Shown piece after piece: positions 12,042 to 23,440 of a stretch of DNA of 64,000 bases; position 1 is the first letter of the stretch, and each line of letters opens with the position of its first letter. This stretch comes from Tragulus kanchil (taxonomy: Eukaryota; Chordata; Mammalia; Artiodactyla; Tragulidae). Location: the NCBI GenBank assembly GCA_022376925.1, contig JAIOJX010000004.1, positions 2,480,001 to 2,544,000 on the forward strand, written 5' to 3'. The notes below the pieces were generated by a model, which did not search any database, was not told where the DNA came from, and saw only the letters and a list, made by a program, of their open reading frames with translations. Both the position numbers and the translations under genes were made by a program.

Positions 12042-14319
12042 CCCGCTCCACCACGGGTAAAACAGGGTTAACAAGTTACACTCTAGACAACAACTGGACA
12101 TGTGAAGCCCCTTCTGTTCGCACGCCTGCGGAGAAGCCCCAGGAGAGGGAGGTGCGCGCAGCTACCCAGTCGGGGAGGAAGAGCTGTAGGAGTGGGGCGG
12201 GGGACGGGGGGCGGAGCGCATGGGTGTTCAGCCTTGGCTCTGTGCCTGACAGGCTGTGTGACCTCAGCCCACCCTTCTTCTCTCTGCGCTAGTGACAAAG
12301 TTGGACTGGATCATCTCTGAGACCTCTTATTGCCTGGACACATTTTCAGGAGTTGAGAGTGTTTGATAAAGTTTCACAGCTAACAGGAGTGTACAGAGGG
12401 CATTTATGGGGGGCACTCATGGGGAGCCATGCTTAAGTAAAGGCCTGGACACTAATGGGCTCCTAGCTGTGGAAAAGTGGCCTGCTTGAACATGGGGCAG
12501 TGTCAAAGGCTGGGACACAGAATACCAGTGTCGTAACTTCCACTTCTGGAGTCCAAGGAGATCACAGGTGTGACTGCACTTGTTAAGCTGCTGAGTGCGG
12601 CCAACGTGTCTTATTATTCTTGTTATTATTATTATTAATGGAAAATTCCTCCCCTTCCCTACATAATCTTATGCTTCCTCCATCTGCCTGTTTGCTGCAC
12701 TGAGTCCTCCAAGGGGAAAAAAGGAGTGGCCAGGGGTGTGGAAGCAATTAGGAAGGGCAGTGGGGCAGGGAGGGGAGCAAGAGCAGGCGCCAACATAACC
12801 TCCCAGAGCTCAGAGGGCGGCGGGGGACCCAGACTTCCAGCTCAAGGAGCTGGGGACAGCGTCCCCACCCACTCCATCTCCAGCACAAAGTGCTGCATCC
12901 TAACCCCCTCTTGTTAGGATATGGAAGGGCAGACAAAAATGGAGGAGGCCTCCCGTTTGGCTCTCTGGGGACCAAGGCTGTGATCTGTAAAGCACTTCAC
13001 ACCTGTTAACTGACTCCTAGACAAGTGTGCAAAGAGCATAAACACTCGTCAGGGAGAAAAAAGAAGAGAGAGGAGAGGCACCTCTAATGTCCCTCAGTCC
13101 CCCATTCCCATCTCCCACATGGTACATTTAAAGCAAAAAGCACTGTCCTCTACCCCTTCGCACCTCACAAGTTGCCAAACCCGCTCCACCACGGGTAAAA
13201 CAGGGTTAACAAGTTACACTCTAGACAACAACTGGACATGTGAAGCCCCTTCTGTTCGCACGCCTGCGGAGAAGCCCCAGGAGAGGGAGGTGCGCGCAGC
13301 TACCCAGTCGGGGAGGAAGAGCTGTAGGAGTGGGGCGGGGGACGGGGGGCGGAGCGCATGGGTGTTCAGCCTTGGCTCTGTGCCTGACAGGCTGTGTGAC
13401 CTCAGCCCACCCTTCTTCTCTCTGCGCTAGTGACAAAGTTGGACTGGATCATCTCTGAGACCTCTTATTGCCTGGACACATTTTCAGGAGTTGAGAGTGT
13501 TTGATAAAGTTTCACAGCTAACAGGAGTGTACAGAGGGCATTTATGGGGGGCACTCATGGGGAGCCATGCTTAAGTAAAGGCCTGGACACTAATGGGCTC
13601 CTAGCTGTGGAAAAGTGGCCTGCTTGAACATGGGGCAGTGTCAAAGGCTGGGACACAGAATACCAGTGTCGTAACTTCCACTTCTGGAGTCCAAGGAGAT
13701 CACAGGTGTGACTGCACTTGTTAAGCTGCTGAGTGCGGCCAACGTGTCTTATTATTCTTGTTATTATTATTATTAATGGAAAATTCCTCCCCTTCCCTAC
13801 ATAATCTTATGCGCTTCCTCCATCTGCCTGTTTGCTGCACTGAGTCCTCCAAGGGGAAAAAAGGAGTGGCCAGGGGTGTGGAAGCAATTAGGAAGGGCAG
13901 TGGGGCAGGGAGGGGAGCAAGAGCAGGCGCCAACATAACCTCCCAGAGCTCAGAGGGCGGCGGGGGACCCAGACTTCCAGCTCAAGGAGCTGGGGACAGC
14001 GTCCCCACCCACTCCATCTCCAGCACAAAGTGCTGCATCCTAACCCTCTCTTGTTAGGATATGGAAGGGCAGACAAAAATGGAGGAGGCCTCCCGTTTGG
14101 CTCTCTGGGGACCAAGGCTGTGATCTGTAAAGCACTTCACACCTGTTAACTGACTCCTAGACAAGTGTGCAAAGAGCATAAACACTCGTCAGGGAGAAAA
14201 AAGAAGAGAGAGGAGAGGCACCTCTAATGTCCCTCAGTCCCCCATTCCCATCTCCCACATGGTACATTTAAAGCAAAAAGCACTGTCCTCTACCCCTTCG
14301 CACCTCACAAGTTGCCAAA
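12042..14319. repeat. Tandem duplication D3 (12042-13179 / 13180-14319)
   Basis: Copy 1 begins cccgctccaccacggg at 12042, and copy 2 begins abruptly at 13180 after gttgccaaa. Offset is 1138-1140. Copy 2 has two extra bases (atgcgcttcc versus atgcttcc) and one C/T change. There is no filler at the junction. It overlaps D2 by 229 bases, so that overlap occurs three times (10976-11204, 12042-12270, 13180-13408). Confidence 0.95.
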
Positions 14320-16300
14320 TACCACCCTGTCCCCAGTACAAAATCCATAAATCCATTCCTAGCCTACCCAGAGTTTTAGAAAGTAGATTATGCCCTCCTT
14401 TGACAGACCATGGGTGACAATAATTCCCTTAGCTTAAAATGCTTAATAACTGGTGCCTCACTTAAGAAGGCTGCTTCCAGACGAGTCTTCCTAGGAAGCC
14501 AGACTTCCCGGGAATCTGTTAGTACTCAGAATGCTCTAGGCCTCTCACTCTCTCCCCTGCTGCAGGCTTTCCTAGCCTTTCCTTCTTCACAGCTCTCGTC
14601 CCGATGTGCCATTCCTCAAAGAGTTAGTTATCTGACTGTGTGCTTAGTGCCTACTTACCTTGCCAGAATGTAAGCTTCAGGAAGGCTGGGAGTGGATCTG
14701 GGCAGTCACCCTGCTCACACCAGTGGCTGGCACAAAGCAGGTGCTCGCTGACAGTGGCTCAAGCGGTTCATTAGTAACATGAAAAATACTTTATAGTGCA
14801 CTCCAAATTGAATAGTTACAATACTGATTTTTAAAAATACATACCATTAAACACTTATAGAGAACTTTGTGACTTGCAAAGGCCTTCTCAAATGCAAGTG
14901 AAGTGGATGACGCACACAGGTCGAGGTCTCTAGATCCTCAGTTGTCTGTCCTTAGAAATTACTGCAAACACCAGGAATTAAAGCAAACAATTGCATATGA
15001 ACTAGAATGCAAAATCTGTGTGGGTTTTTAAGATAAAATGTGAGTCTTCACAGATCATTCCAGTGGAAATTTGTTGTGGCCATATCCCCAGGAGGATGTG
15101 AGCACTCTATTCTGTTGGCAGGAAGTCTTAGGAAGCACAGGTCTCATTTCACCTCCTATCTACCATGTGAGGGAAAATGCATGCTAAAGAAATCATATGC
15201 CTAATTGAAAGGGGTCCTCCCGTTTGGCTCTCTGGGGACCAAGGCTGTGATCTGTAAAGCACTTCACACCTGTTAACTGACTCCTAGACAAGTGTGCAAA
15301 GAGCATAAACACTCGTCAGGGAGAAAAAAGAAGAGAGAGGAGAGGCACCTCTAATGTCCCTCAGTCCCCCATTCCCATCTCCCACATGGTACATTTAAAG
15401 CAAAAAGCACTGTCCTCTACCCCTTCGCACCTCACAAGTTGCCAAATACCACCCTGTCCCCAGTACAAAATCCATAAATCCATTCCTAGCTTACCCAGAG
15501 TTTTAGAAAGTAGATTATGCCCTCCTTTGACAGACCATGGGTGACAATAATTCCCTTAGCTTAAAATGCTTAATAACTGGTGCCTCACTTAAGAAGGCTG
15601 CTTCCAGACGAGTCTTCCTAGGAAGCCAGACTTCCCGGGAATCTGTTAGTACTCAGAATGCTCTAGGCCTCTCACTCTCTCCCCTGCTGCAGGCTTTCCT
15701 AGCCTTTCCTTCTTCACAGCTCTCGTCCCGATGTGCCATTCCTCAAAGAGTTAGTTATCTGACTGTGTGCTTAGTGCCTACTTACCTTGCCAGAATGTAA
15801 GCTTCAGGAAGGCTGGGAGTGGATCTGGGCAGTCACCCTGCTCACACCAGTGGCTGGCACAAAGCAGGTGCTCGCTGACAGTGGCTCAAGCGGTTCATTA
15901 GTAACATGAAAAATACTTTATAGTGCACTCCAAATTGAATAGTTACAATACTGATTTTTAAAAATACATACCATTAAACACTTATAGAGAACTTTGTGAC
16001 TTGCAAAGGCCTTCTCAAATGCAAGTGAAGTGGATGACGCACACAGGTCGAGGTCTCTAGATCCTCAGTTGTCTGTCCTTAGAAATTACTGCAAACACCA
16101 GGAATTAAAGCAAACAATTGCATATGAACTAGAATGCAAAATCTGTGTGGGTTTTTAAGATAAAATGTGAGTCTTCACAGATCATTCCAGTGGAAATTTG
16201 TTGTGGCCATATCCCCAGGAGGATGTGAGCACTCTATTCTGTTGTCAGGGAAGTCTTAGGAAGCACAGGTCTCATTTCACCTCCTATCTACCATGTGAGG
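14089..16300. repeat. Tandem duplication D4 (14089-15172 / 15216-16300)
   Basis: The block cctcccgtttggctctc at 14089 restarts at 15216, an offset of 1127-1128. Copies differ at about two sites, including ttggcaggaag versus ttgtcagggaag near the end. A 43-base filler (15173-15215) separates them. It overlaps D3 by 231 bases, which makes 14089-14319 another three-copy stretch. Confidence 0.95.
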
Positions 16301-16498
16301 AGTGAGAGACACTGTCATGCCTAGGGAAGGAAACCATACTTCATTATGAATAATAGTTGCAGCTAAAATCACCAAAGTATTATCATGATCCAGGCAACAT
16401 GCTCAGCTTTTTACATAGCTTCTCTTGGAACAAGCAATGGAATGGGGCTATGACTGGGTACTATTGTTCATCCCTACTCATGAAAGGCAGGCTTGGCA
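16301..16498. other. Intron 1, nothing recognised
   Basis: Unique noncoding sequence between duplication D4 and the LTR. I see no repeat family, exon or regulatory motif that I can support. Confidence 0.5.
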
Positions 16499-16891
16499 GT
16501 ATATTAATCAGCTAGGGCTGCCATAACAAAATACCACAGACGGGGGGGCGGTCAAACAATCAATTTGTTTCCTTACAGTTCAGGAAGCTCGAATTCCAGG
16601 ATCAAGGTGCCATCCTCGTTGATTTCTAGTGAAGCCTTTCTTCCAGGCTTGTATATGGCTGCCTTCTCACTCTGTCCTCACATGGCCTCTTCCCTGTGCA
16701 GAGAGAGAGAAAGTGAGAGAGACTGCTGGTATCTCGAAGGGCATCAGTCCTACTGGATTAGAGTCAACCTTTATGACCTCATTTAGCCTTCATTACATCC
16801 TTAAAGGCCCTACCTCCAAATGCAGTCATACAAGGGGGTTAGAGCTTCGATTGGTGAGGGGTGGGGGGGCACAATTCAGTCCATGACAGCA
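16499..16891 (-). mobile_element. MLT1-type MaLR solo LTR, reverse strand
   Basis: Reading the + strand: 'tattaatcagctagggctgcc', 'ataacaaaataccacagac', 'ttacagttcaggaagctcg', 'ctcctcacatggcc'-like words, 'tatgacctcatttag' and the terminal 'cacaattcagtccatgaca'. This is the reverse complement of the MLT1 layout seen at 4191-4593. No internal retroviral region is present. Confidence 0.8.
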
Positions 16892-16999
16892 GGATTAGGT
16901 CACTAACATTAGCTTGTACGGTCACTTGCCATGTGAGAGACAGAGCTGGGTTTTTCTTCTAACAGAATACATGTCTTCTCATGAGTAAAGCAGGATTCA

Positions 17000-19106
17000 C
17001 ACGACACAGTAACAGACACAGAAACCACTTACAAGGAAATTTCTTCCAGCAGGACTTCCCAATGCATGAATACCACACACAGAGAATCAGCCATCAGTGA
17101 AAGTAACACCTTCACTATAGATTAATGACTATGGACACTACCTTCTAGAGGACCAGTCACTTAACCCTTTATCCTCACATGCAGATAAAATATGGATATT
17201 GATGATACCTACTTCATAGGGTTTTATTAAATGTATGGAACATACTTCAAACAATACCTAGCATATGAGGCCCATTCCATAAATGGGGTAATAGTAACAA
17301 TTACAGTATTTTTAAAATCACACTTAACATAATAAAATTTTATTGGCCCCAAGCAGGTCTGACTCCGAGGACACTTTCTGAATCCCTACTCTCTTTTAAG
17401 AGCTGGGCTAGGTAACTGTGTACACACACAAAACAGGGGACCATGTCATAATCTCTGTATCCTGGAGCTCCCGCACAGTGCTTGTCTCTTGGAAATCCAT
17501 CTCTGACGTGCAATAACTGAACCATCTAATGAGTGTTTCTGAGAGACAAAATATTAATACATAGGACAACATGTCTATTTTCTCTTATTTATGCAATTTA
17601 TTTTTGCCTACTGACTACACTAGTGTCTTCACAGTTTTGCTTTTGTGAACTTTCTAGTGTTCTTGAGCCATCTTTGTTGTAAAATCTTTGGTTTAAATTT
17701 TCTCTAATTTTTAAACACCTTCTTAATGTCCATGGTGCTATCTGATATGCCTAGCTCATATGAAGCAGTCCATTTTTTCCAAAGTTCCTTTCCTTTCTAC
17801 TTCACAACTAGTTCTTTTTCAACCAGTTGCATTCAACACAAGTTGGGAGTTTGTTTTGCTGAATTATATATTCTCTGGGAGATTATACTGTCTCCTGGGC
17901 AAGTCAAGACATAATCTGAAGCTCTGCTTTTCATTAAATGAGATTTTTATTATTCAAGAGATGCTAGAAGAACCCACTCATGTCTTGCCTTTGGTGGACC
18001 AGCTCTGAGATCTGGACTAGGAAAGAATTTTTACATTGGATCCCATAATTTTGCGAGCATGCTCATGGCCCAGGCTATTCACGACACAGTAACAGACACA
18101 GAAACCACTTACAAGGAAATTTCTTCCAGCAGGACTTCCCAATGCATGAATACCAACACAGAGAATCAGCCATCAGTGAAAGTAACACCTTCACTATAGA
18201 TTAATGACTATGGACACTACCTTCTAGAGGACCAGTCATTTAAACCCTCTTTATCCTCACATGCAGATAAAATATGGATATTGATGACACCTACTTCATA
18301 GGGTTTTATTAAATGTATGGAACATACTTCAAACAATACCTAGCATATGAGGCCCATTCCATAAATGGGGTAATAGTAACAATTACAGTATTTTTAAAAT
18401 CACACTTAACATAATAAAATTTTATTGGCCCCAAGCAGGTCTGACTCCGAGGACACTTTCTGAATCCCTACTCTCTTTTAAGAGCTGGGCTAGGTAACTG
18501 TGTACACACACAAAACAGGGGACCATGTCATAATCTCTGTATCCTGGAGCTCCCGACAGTGCTTGTCTCTTGGAAATCCATCTCTGACGTGCAATAACTG
18601 AACCATCTAATGAGTGTTTCTGAGAGACAAAATATTAATACATAGGACAACATGTCTATTTTCTCTTATTTATGCAATTTATTTTTGCCTACTGACTACA
18701 CTAGTGTCTTCACAGTTTTGCTTTTGTGAACTTTCTAGTGTTCTTGAGCCATCTTTGTTGTAAAATCTTTGGTTTAAATTTTCTCTAATTTTTAAACACC
18801 TTCTTAATGTCCATGGTGCTATCTGATATGCCTAGCTCATATGAAGCAGTCCATTTTTTCCAAAGTTCCTTTCCTTTCTACTTCACAACTAGTTCTTTTT
18901 CAACCAGTTGCATTCAACACAAGTTGGGAGTTTGTTTTGCTGAATTATATATTCTCTGGGAGATTATACTGTCTCCTGGGCAAGTCAAGACATAATCTGA
19001 AGCTCTGCTTTTCATTAAATGAGATTTTTATTATTCAAGAGATGCTAGAAGAACCCACTCATGTCTTGCCTTTGGTGGACCAGCTCTGAGATCTGGACTA
19101 GGAAAG
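17000..19106. repeat. Tandem duplication D5 (17000-18025 / 18080-19106)
   Basis: The block cacgacacagtaacagac at 17000 restarts at 18080. The offset is 1080 at the start and 1081 at the end. Copies differ by small indels (cacacacag versus caacacag; ccgcacagtg versus ccgacagtg) and a few substitutions. The 54-base filler at 18026-18079 is the longest of the set. It contains ctcatggcccaggct, also found at 19180-19194, 74 bases beyond the end of copy 2. A MIR-like relic lies inside each copy (about 17150-17310 and 18230-18390). Confidence 0.94.
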
Positions 19107-19329
19107 TCACATCTTCCCTATCTGGCATCCATTGGCCAAGTGGCCCATAGCCATTTCTGCGACGAGTTCCCTTCCATGACTCATGGCCCAGGCTGTGAAT
19201 TCTCATACCTCTTCCCTGACATATGAGTTCATTTTCTACTCCTGTCAATTACTGTTCTTCTGAAAGGAATACACACCCGTATTCATGTTTTCCTTCCAAA
19301 CATGTTCCATAAGGTCATCTTTGTTAGCC

Positions 19330-19550
19330 TGAAGACTCAGCAGAGCTGAGTGGTCAGAGAATGGACCAACTTGGGTTTTAACCACAGCTTTCTAGCTGTA
19401 TGATCTTGTATGAATTGGGTAAATTACTTAATTTCTCTGAATGTCAGTTTCATTTCACTTGGAGTACCATGGCAAAAGGTGATGTATGTAAGCTAGCGTT
19501 TAGGAAGCATTCAACAGATGACAGATACTACATTTATCAAGTATAATTAC
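19330..19550. mobile_element. MIR-type SINE relic
   Basis: 'gggttttaaccacagctttctagctgtatgatcttg', 'gggtaaattacttaatttctctgaatgtcagttt' and 'ggaagcattcaacagatg' follow the MIR consensus in its opposite orientation to 9085-9325. The flanking unique intron (19107-20093) shows nothing else that I can name. Confidence 0.65.
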
Positions 19551-20368
19551 TTGGGTTTTAGCCACACTCTGCCATGGATGTAGGTATAGAATTTAACCTT
19601 ACCCTCTTCTCTCTAGAGGCTGTTGGTCACTGGCCACCACTTCCATTTCCTTGTTCCATTCAGCGTTTTTTCTGCCTCTCCCTCAAAAGCAGTTTCAAAC
19701 CCCACTTCTCACATGGGTGAGTACCCTGCCAAGTAAGTTCCTCCCTGTCCAGTCTTTGCCAATAGCCTATCATTATTTCATTCTGATCTTTGGTTCAGAA
19801 AAATAACTCTGTTTTTGGATACCATTAGCTTCTCATACCCATCTTACCCTTCTAAAAAACCTTGCAATTTATCGGAAAATAACCCACCACCACACACAAA
19901 CAGCAGCCTCCTGTTTCTTCCCACAGACTTCTTTTCCTCCATGCAGTCTCACTTCCAATCACACCTTCTGCTGAAAGCCCACTCTTAAGAGTCACAAGCA
20001 ACTTCCATTTTGTCTAATTTTTCACCCCTTCTCATTCCCATCTCCTGAACATCTCTGTAGCTCTTTTCTAAATGGATTCTATTTGCAAAGATGGAGAAAG
20101 TATGGATTTTGAAGTCAGGTAAACCTAGGTTAAATAACTACCGCTCCAGCCATCTGCCAAAAGCCTTTTCTGTCCCGCCCCCAACCCTACTTCCAATTCC
20201 ACTGTTATAGATGCTCATAGCCCCTGGGCTTCTCTTGCTCTAAGGCAAGTGGCCCAGCTAAGTCTTGTTCTTCTAGTCTGCAAAGCAGGAAGAATGACAC
20301 CCAGAATTAGGAGACAACAACGTGTTAAATTTGTCCAGCACCCAGTGCCTAGCCCATGATAATTGCTT

Positions 20369-20579
20369 GCGTGCGTGCTCAGTCACATTCAACTCTTTGT
20401 AACCCCATGGACTGTAGCCCACCAGGTTCCTCTGTCCATGGGATTCTTCAGGCAAGAATCTGGAGTGGGTTGCCATGCCCTCTTCTAGGGGATCCTCCCA
20501 GCCCAAGGATCAAACCCATGTCTCCCGCATCTCCTGCACTGCAGGCGGATTCTTTACCACTAAGCCACCAGGGAAGCCC
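20369..20579 (-). mobile_element. Bov-tA SINE, reverse strand
   Basis: On the reverse strand it starts gggcttccctggtggctta, carries the tRNA-like promoter words 'ggtaaagaatccgcctgc' and 'gggtttgatcc', and ends in the Bov-A body (catggacagaggaacctgg, then acagtccatggggtt). An imperfect target-site duplication flanks it (tgataattgctt at 20357, tgataggtgctt at 20580). Bov-tA is specific to ruminants and is the main organism clue. Confidence 0.9.
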
Positions 20580-21515
20580 TGATAGGTGCTTATTAGTTGT
20601 TATTTCCCATATTTTTCTCTAGTTCAGTTTTTCTTCTGTGATGACTCCTACTCCTCTCTTTACATTCAGTCCTGCGGACAACCAAGCCCCTTTATGAGGG
20701 CTACTCTCAAGGTCCATCTTCGGCCGTGAGTTGAGCTCCACCCCTACACTGGCTACTGCTTTTGGTATATTTCCATTTGAAAGTCAGCTCATCCTCCAAG
20801 TGACCCAATTCTGAACTCATCTTATTCACCACCAAATCAGATCACCCTTCCTGTTTCTCTTTTTTTCTATTAACAACACAACCATGTGAGGAGCTATTGA
20901 AGGAAATGGGGCTGTTTGTGAATAAAACTAAATCTGAAGGGGGGATGCAGGATCAGTTCTCAAACTAGCTGTCCTGTAGAAGGGTATTAGACTCTCCAGA
21001 AAGCTATACAAGAGATTGAACAGAGACTAACTGGGGCACAATCTGAAATAAGCATACAAATAAAAAAGAGCTGTTCAGTGACAGAGTAAGAGGTACCCAG
21101 GGACATAATGAAGCAAAGGCTGAGTGGTCACAGAGCGGGGAGCCCTAGAATGGCTCCTACAGGGACCAAAGTAAAAGATAAATTAAAACAAGTGTCACTC
21201 ATTCAAGAGGTTTCCACAGGCATGACCTTTTTGCAAACTAGAGAGAAAGTATGGATTTTGAAGTCAGGTAAACCTAGGTTAAATAACTACCGCTCCAGCC
21301 ATCTGCCAAAAGCCTTTTCTGTCCGCCCCAACCCTACTTCCAATTCCACTGTTATAGATGCTCATAGCCCCTGGGCTTCTCTTGCTCTAAGGCAAGTGGC
21401 CCAGCTAAGTCTTGTTCTTCTAGTCTGCAAAGCAGGAAGAATGACACCCAGAATTAGGAGACAACAACGTGTTAAATTTGTCCAGCACCCAGTGCCTAGC
21501 CCATGATAATTGCTT

Positions 21516-21726
21516 GCGTGCGTGCTCAGTCACATTCAACTCTTTGTAACCCCATGGACTGTAGCCCACCAGGTTCCTCTGTCCATGGGATTCTTCAGGC
21601 AAGAATCTGGAGTGGGTTGCCATGCCCTCTTCTAGGGGATCCTCCCAGCCCAAGGATCAAACCCATGTCTCCCGCATCTCCTGCACTGCAGGCGGATTCT
21701 TTACCACTAAGCCACCAGGGAAGCCC
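21516..21726 (-). mobile_element. Bov-tA SINE, second copy through D6
   Basis: Same element and same flanks as 20369-20579, displaced by 1147 bases as part of duplication D6. It is not an independent insertion, because its target-site duplication and flanks are also repeated. Confidence 0.88.
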
Positions 21727-22395
21727 TGATAGGTGCTTATTAGTTGTTATTTCCCATATTTTTCTCTAGTTCAGTTTTTCTTCTGTGATGACTCCTACTC
21801 CTCTCTTTACATTCAGTCCTGCGGACAACCAAGCCCCTTTATGAGGGCTACTCTCAAGGTCCATCTTCGGCCGTGAGTTGAGCTCCACCCCTACACTGGC
21901 TACTGCTTTTGGTATATTTCCATTTGAAAGTCAGCTCATCCTCCAAGTGACCCAATTCTGAACTCATCTTATTCACCACCAAATCAGATCACCCTTCCTG
22001 TTTCTCTTTTTTTTCTATTAACAACACAACCATGTGAGGAGCTATTGAAGGAAATGGGGCTGTTTGTGAATAAAACTAAATCTGAAGGGGGGATGCAGGA
22101 TCAGTTCTCAAACTAGCTGTCCTGTAGAAGGGTATTAGACTCTCCAGAAAGCTATACAAGAGATTGAACAGAGACTAACTGGGGCACAATCTGAAATAAG
22201 CATACAAATAAAAAAGAGCTGTTCAGTGACAGAGTAAGAGGTACCCAGGGACATAATGAAGCAAAGGCTGAGTGGTCACAGAGCGGGGAGCCCTAGAATG
22301 GCTCCTACAGGGACCAAAGTAAAAGATAAATTAAAACAAGTGTCACTCATTCAAGAGGTTTCCACAGGCATGACCTTTTTGCAAACTAGAGAGAA

Positions 22396-23300
22396 CAGGA
22401 CTTACAGAAGTATATACTGCGCCTTAGAGCATTTATCTTTTATTCAAGTATGTATATATCATAGCTTTCAATGGGATTTATGAATTATCTATGCTTGTGG
22501 ATAGAATATGGGAAGAAGAAGGTTTGATGCAACTAAAGACAGTTATTTAAAACTATAGATCTGATTGTGCATATGCTTAAGTTTAGTGGTTTCTCACTGT
22601 TCTTAAAATACAGATTAGAATCCTGGTGGTGGCCCTCAAGAACCCACCCTGCCTGTCACCAATTGCCCATTTCTTACCATGGAGTCTCCTCTCACTGGCC
22701 TTTGTACCTCTACCTGATTAACTCCTTCCTTCTCATCCTTAGCAACCTACTCAAACATTACTTCCTCAAGGCAGTCTTCTCCTGTCTCCCAAGCTATATC
22801 CCCATTACAGGTAACTCTAGCACTCTGTACTTTTCACTGTCTGCCATCTTCACAATTATGATTAATTAAGGGGATTAAGTAGCTGTTAATGGGAACTCTG
22901 TCAAGGCAGGGTCCTTCTTATCTTGTTCACAATTCTTTTCCAGCACCAAATGTAATGCTTTGCATGTAATATACGTGCAAAAATGTTTGTTGAGATGATG
23001 GATAAATAAAAGAAAAATGCAAAGTTTACATAGTAAAGCTGCGTACAGGCACTTTCAACTCCAGGATTTTCCATTTCAATGATTCCTATTTTAGGGACAG
23101 AAACAAAGACTTCATCATTATTCATCATCTCCTTTGCTTTCACCCTTTCTGCAGTCAGATCCCTAATTCTGTTAACTGTTACTGAAAAATGTATCTTGAA
23201 TGGCTTCTTCTCCTGTATCCTGTCATCTCCTATAGGAGCTTCCTGTTTTTCCTCTCACCTCTCCAGCCTCCCATAAGGACTGCTCTCTATCTGTCTAAAG
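22396..23300. other. Intron 1, nothing recognised
   Basis: Noncoding sequence with an AT-rich start and a pyrimidine-rich middle (about 22620-22830). Possible ancient repeat words occur near 22560-22700, but I cannot name the family. No exon-like open frame with splice sites is evident. Confidence 0.5.
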
Positions 23301-23440
23301 CAGTGGTTCTCGAATTCAGCTGGAAGAATCGTCTTCCAGAGAGCTTACTGAAAATATACCCACAGAGGTCTAATCAGTGAATCTAGAGTGAGGTTTGGGA
23401 TTGTGTACTTTTTGCAAAGCTCCTAGGTGAGTCTGATGTT
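23301..23440. mobile_element. MER20-like DNA-transposon relic
   Basis: 'cagtggttctcgaattcagctgg', then 'agagcttactgaaaatat', 'tctaatcagtgaatctagagtgagg' and 'cctaggtgagtctgatg' follow the MER20 consensus. The second half lies in duplication D7 and so recurs at about 24471-24531. Confidence 0.6.

Larger units (their letters stand above)
10165..12270. repeat. Tandem duplication D2 carrying AFAP1L1 promoter and exon 1 (10165-11204 / 11231-12270)
   Basis: The block starting atgaaaatgagcccgg at 10165 restarts at 11231, an offset of 1066. Both copies are 1040 bases long; one G/T difference is seen just upstream of the start codon (agccgcgccgg versus agccgctccgg). A 26-base filler at 11205-11230 matches neither flank well. 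Copy 1 stops after 'gacctcagccc' and copy 2 runs on into unique sequence. The result is two CpG islands and two first exons. Confidence 0.95.
20094..22395. repeat. Tandem duplication D6 (20094-21242 / 21243-22395)
   Basis: The block gagaaagtatggattttg restarts 1149 bases later at 21243. The junction shares the short word gagaa with both flanks and has no filler. Differences are indels in C-runs (gtcccgccccc versus gtccgcccc) and a T-run one base longer in copy 2. The Bov-tA SINE inside is therefore shown twice. Confidence 0.95.

Noticed and set aside
21108..21506. 132-codon open frame
   Set aside because: It crosses the D6 junction; in copy 2 the sequence after the junction differs and the frame ends early.
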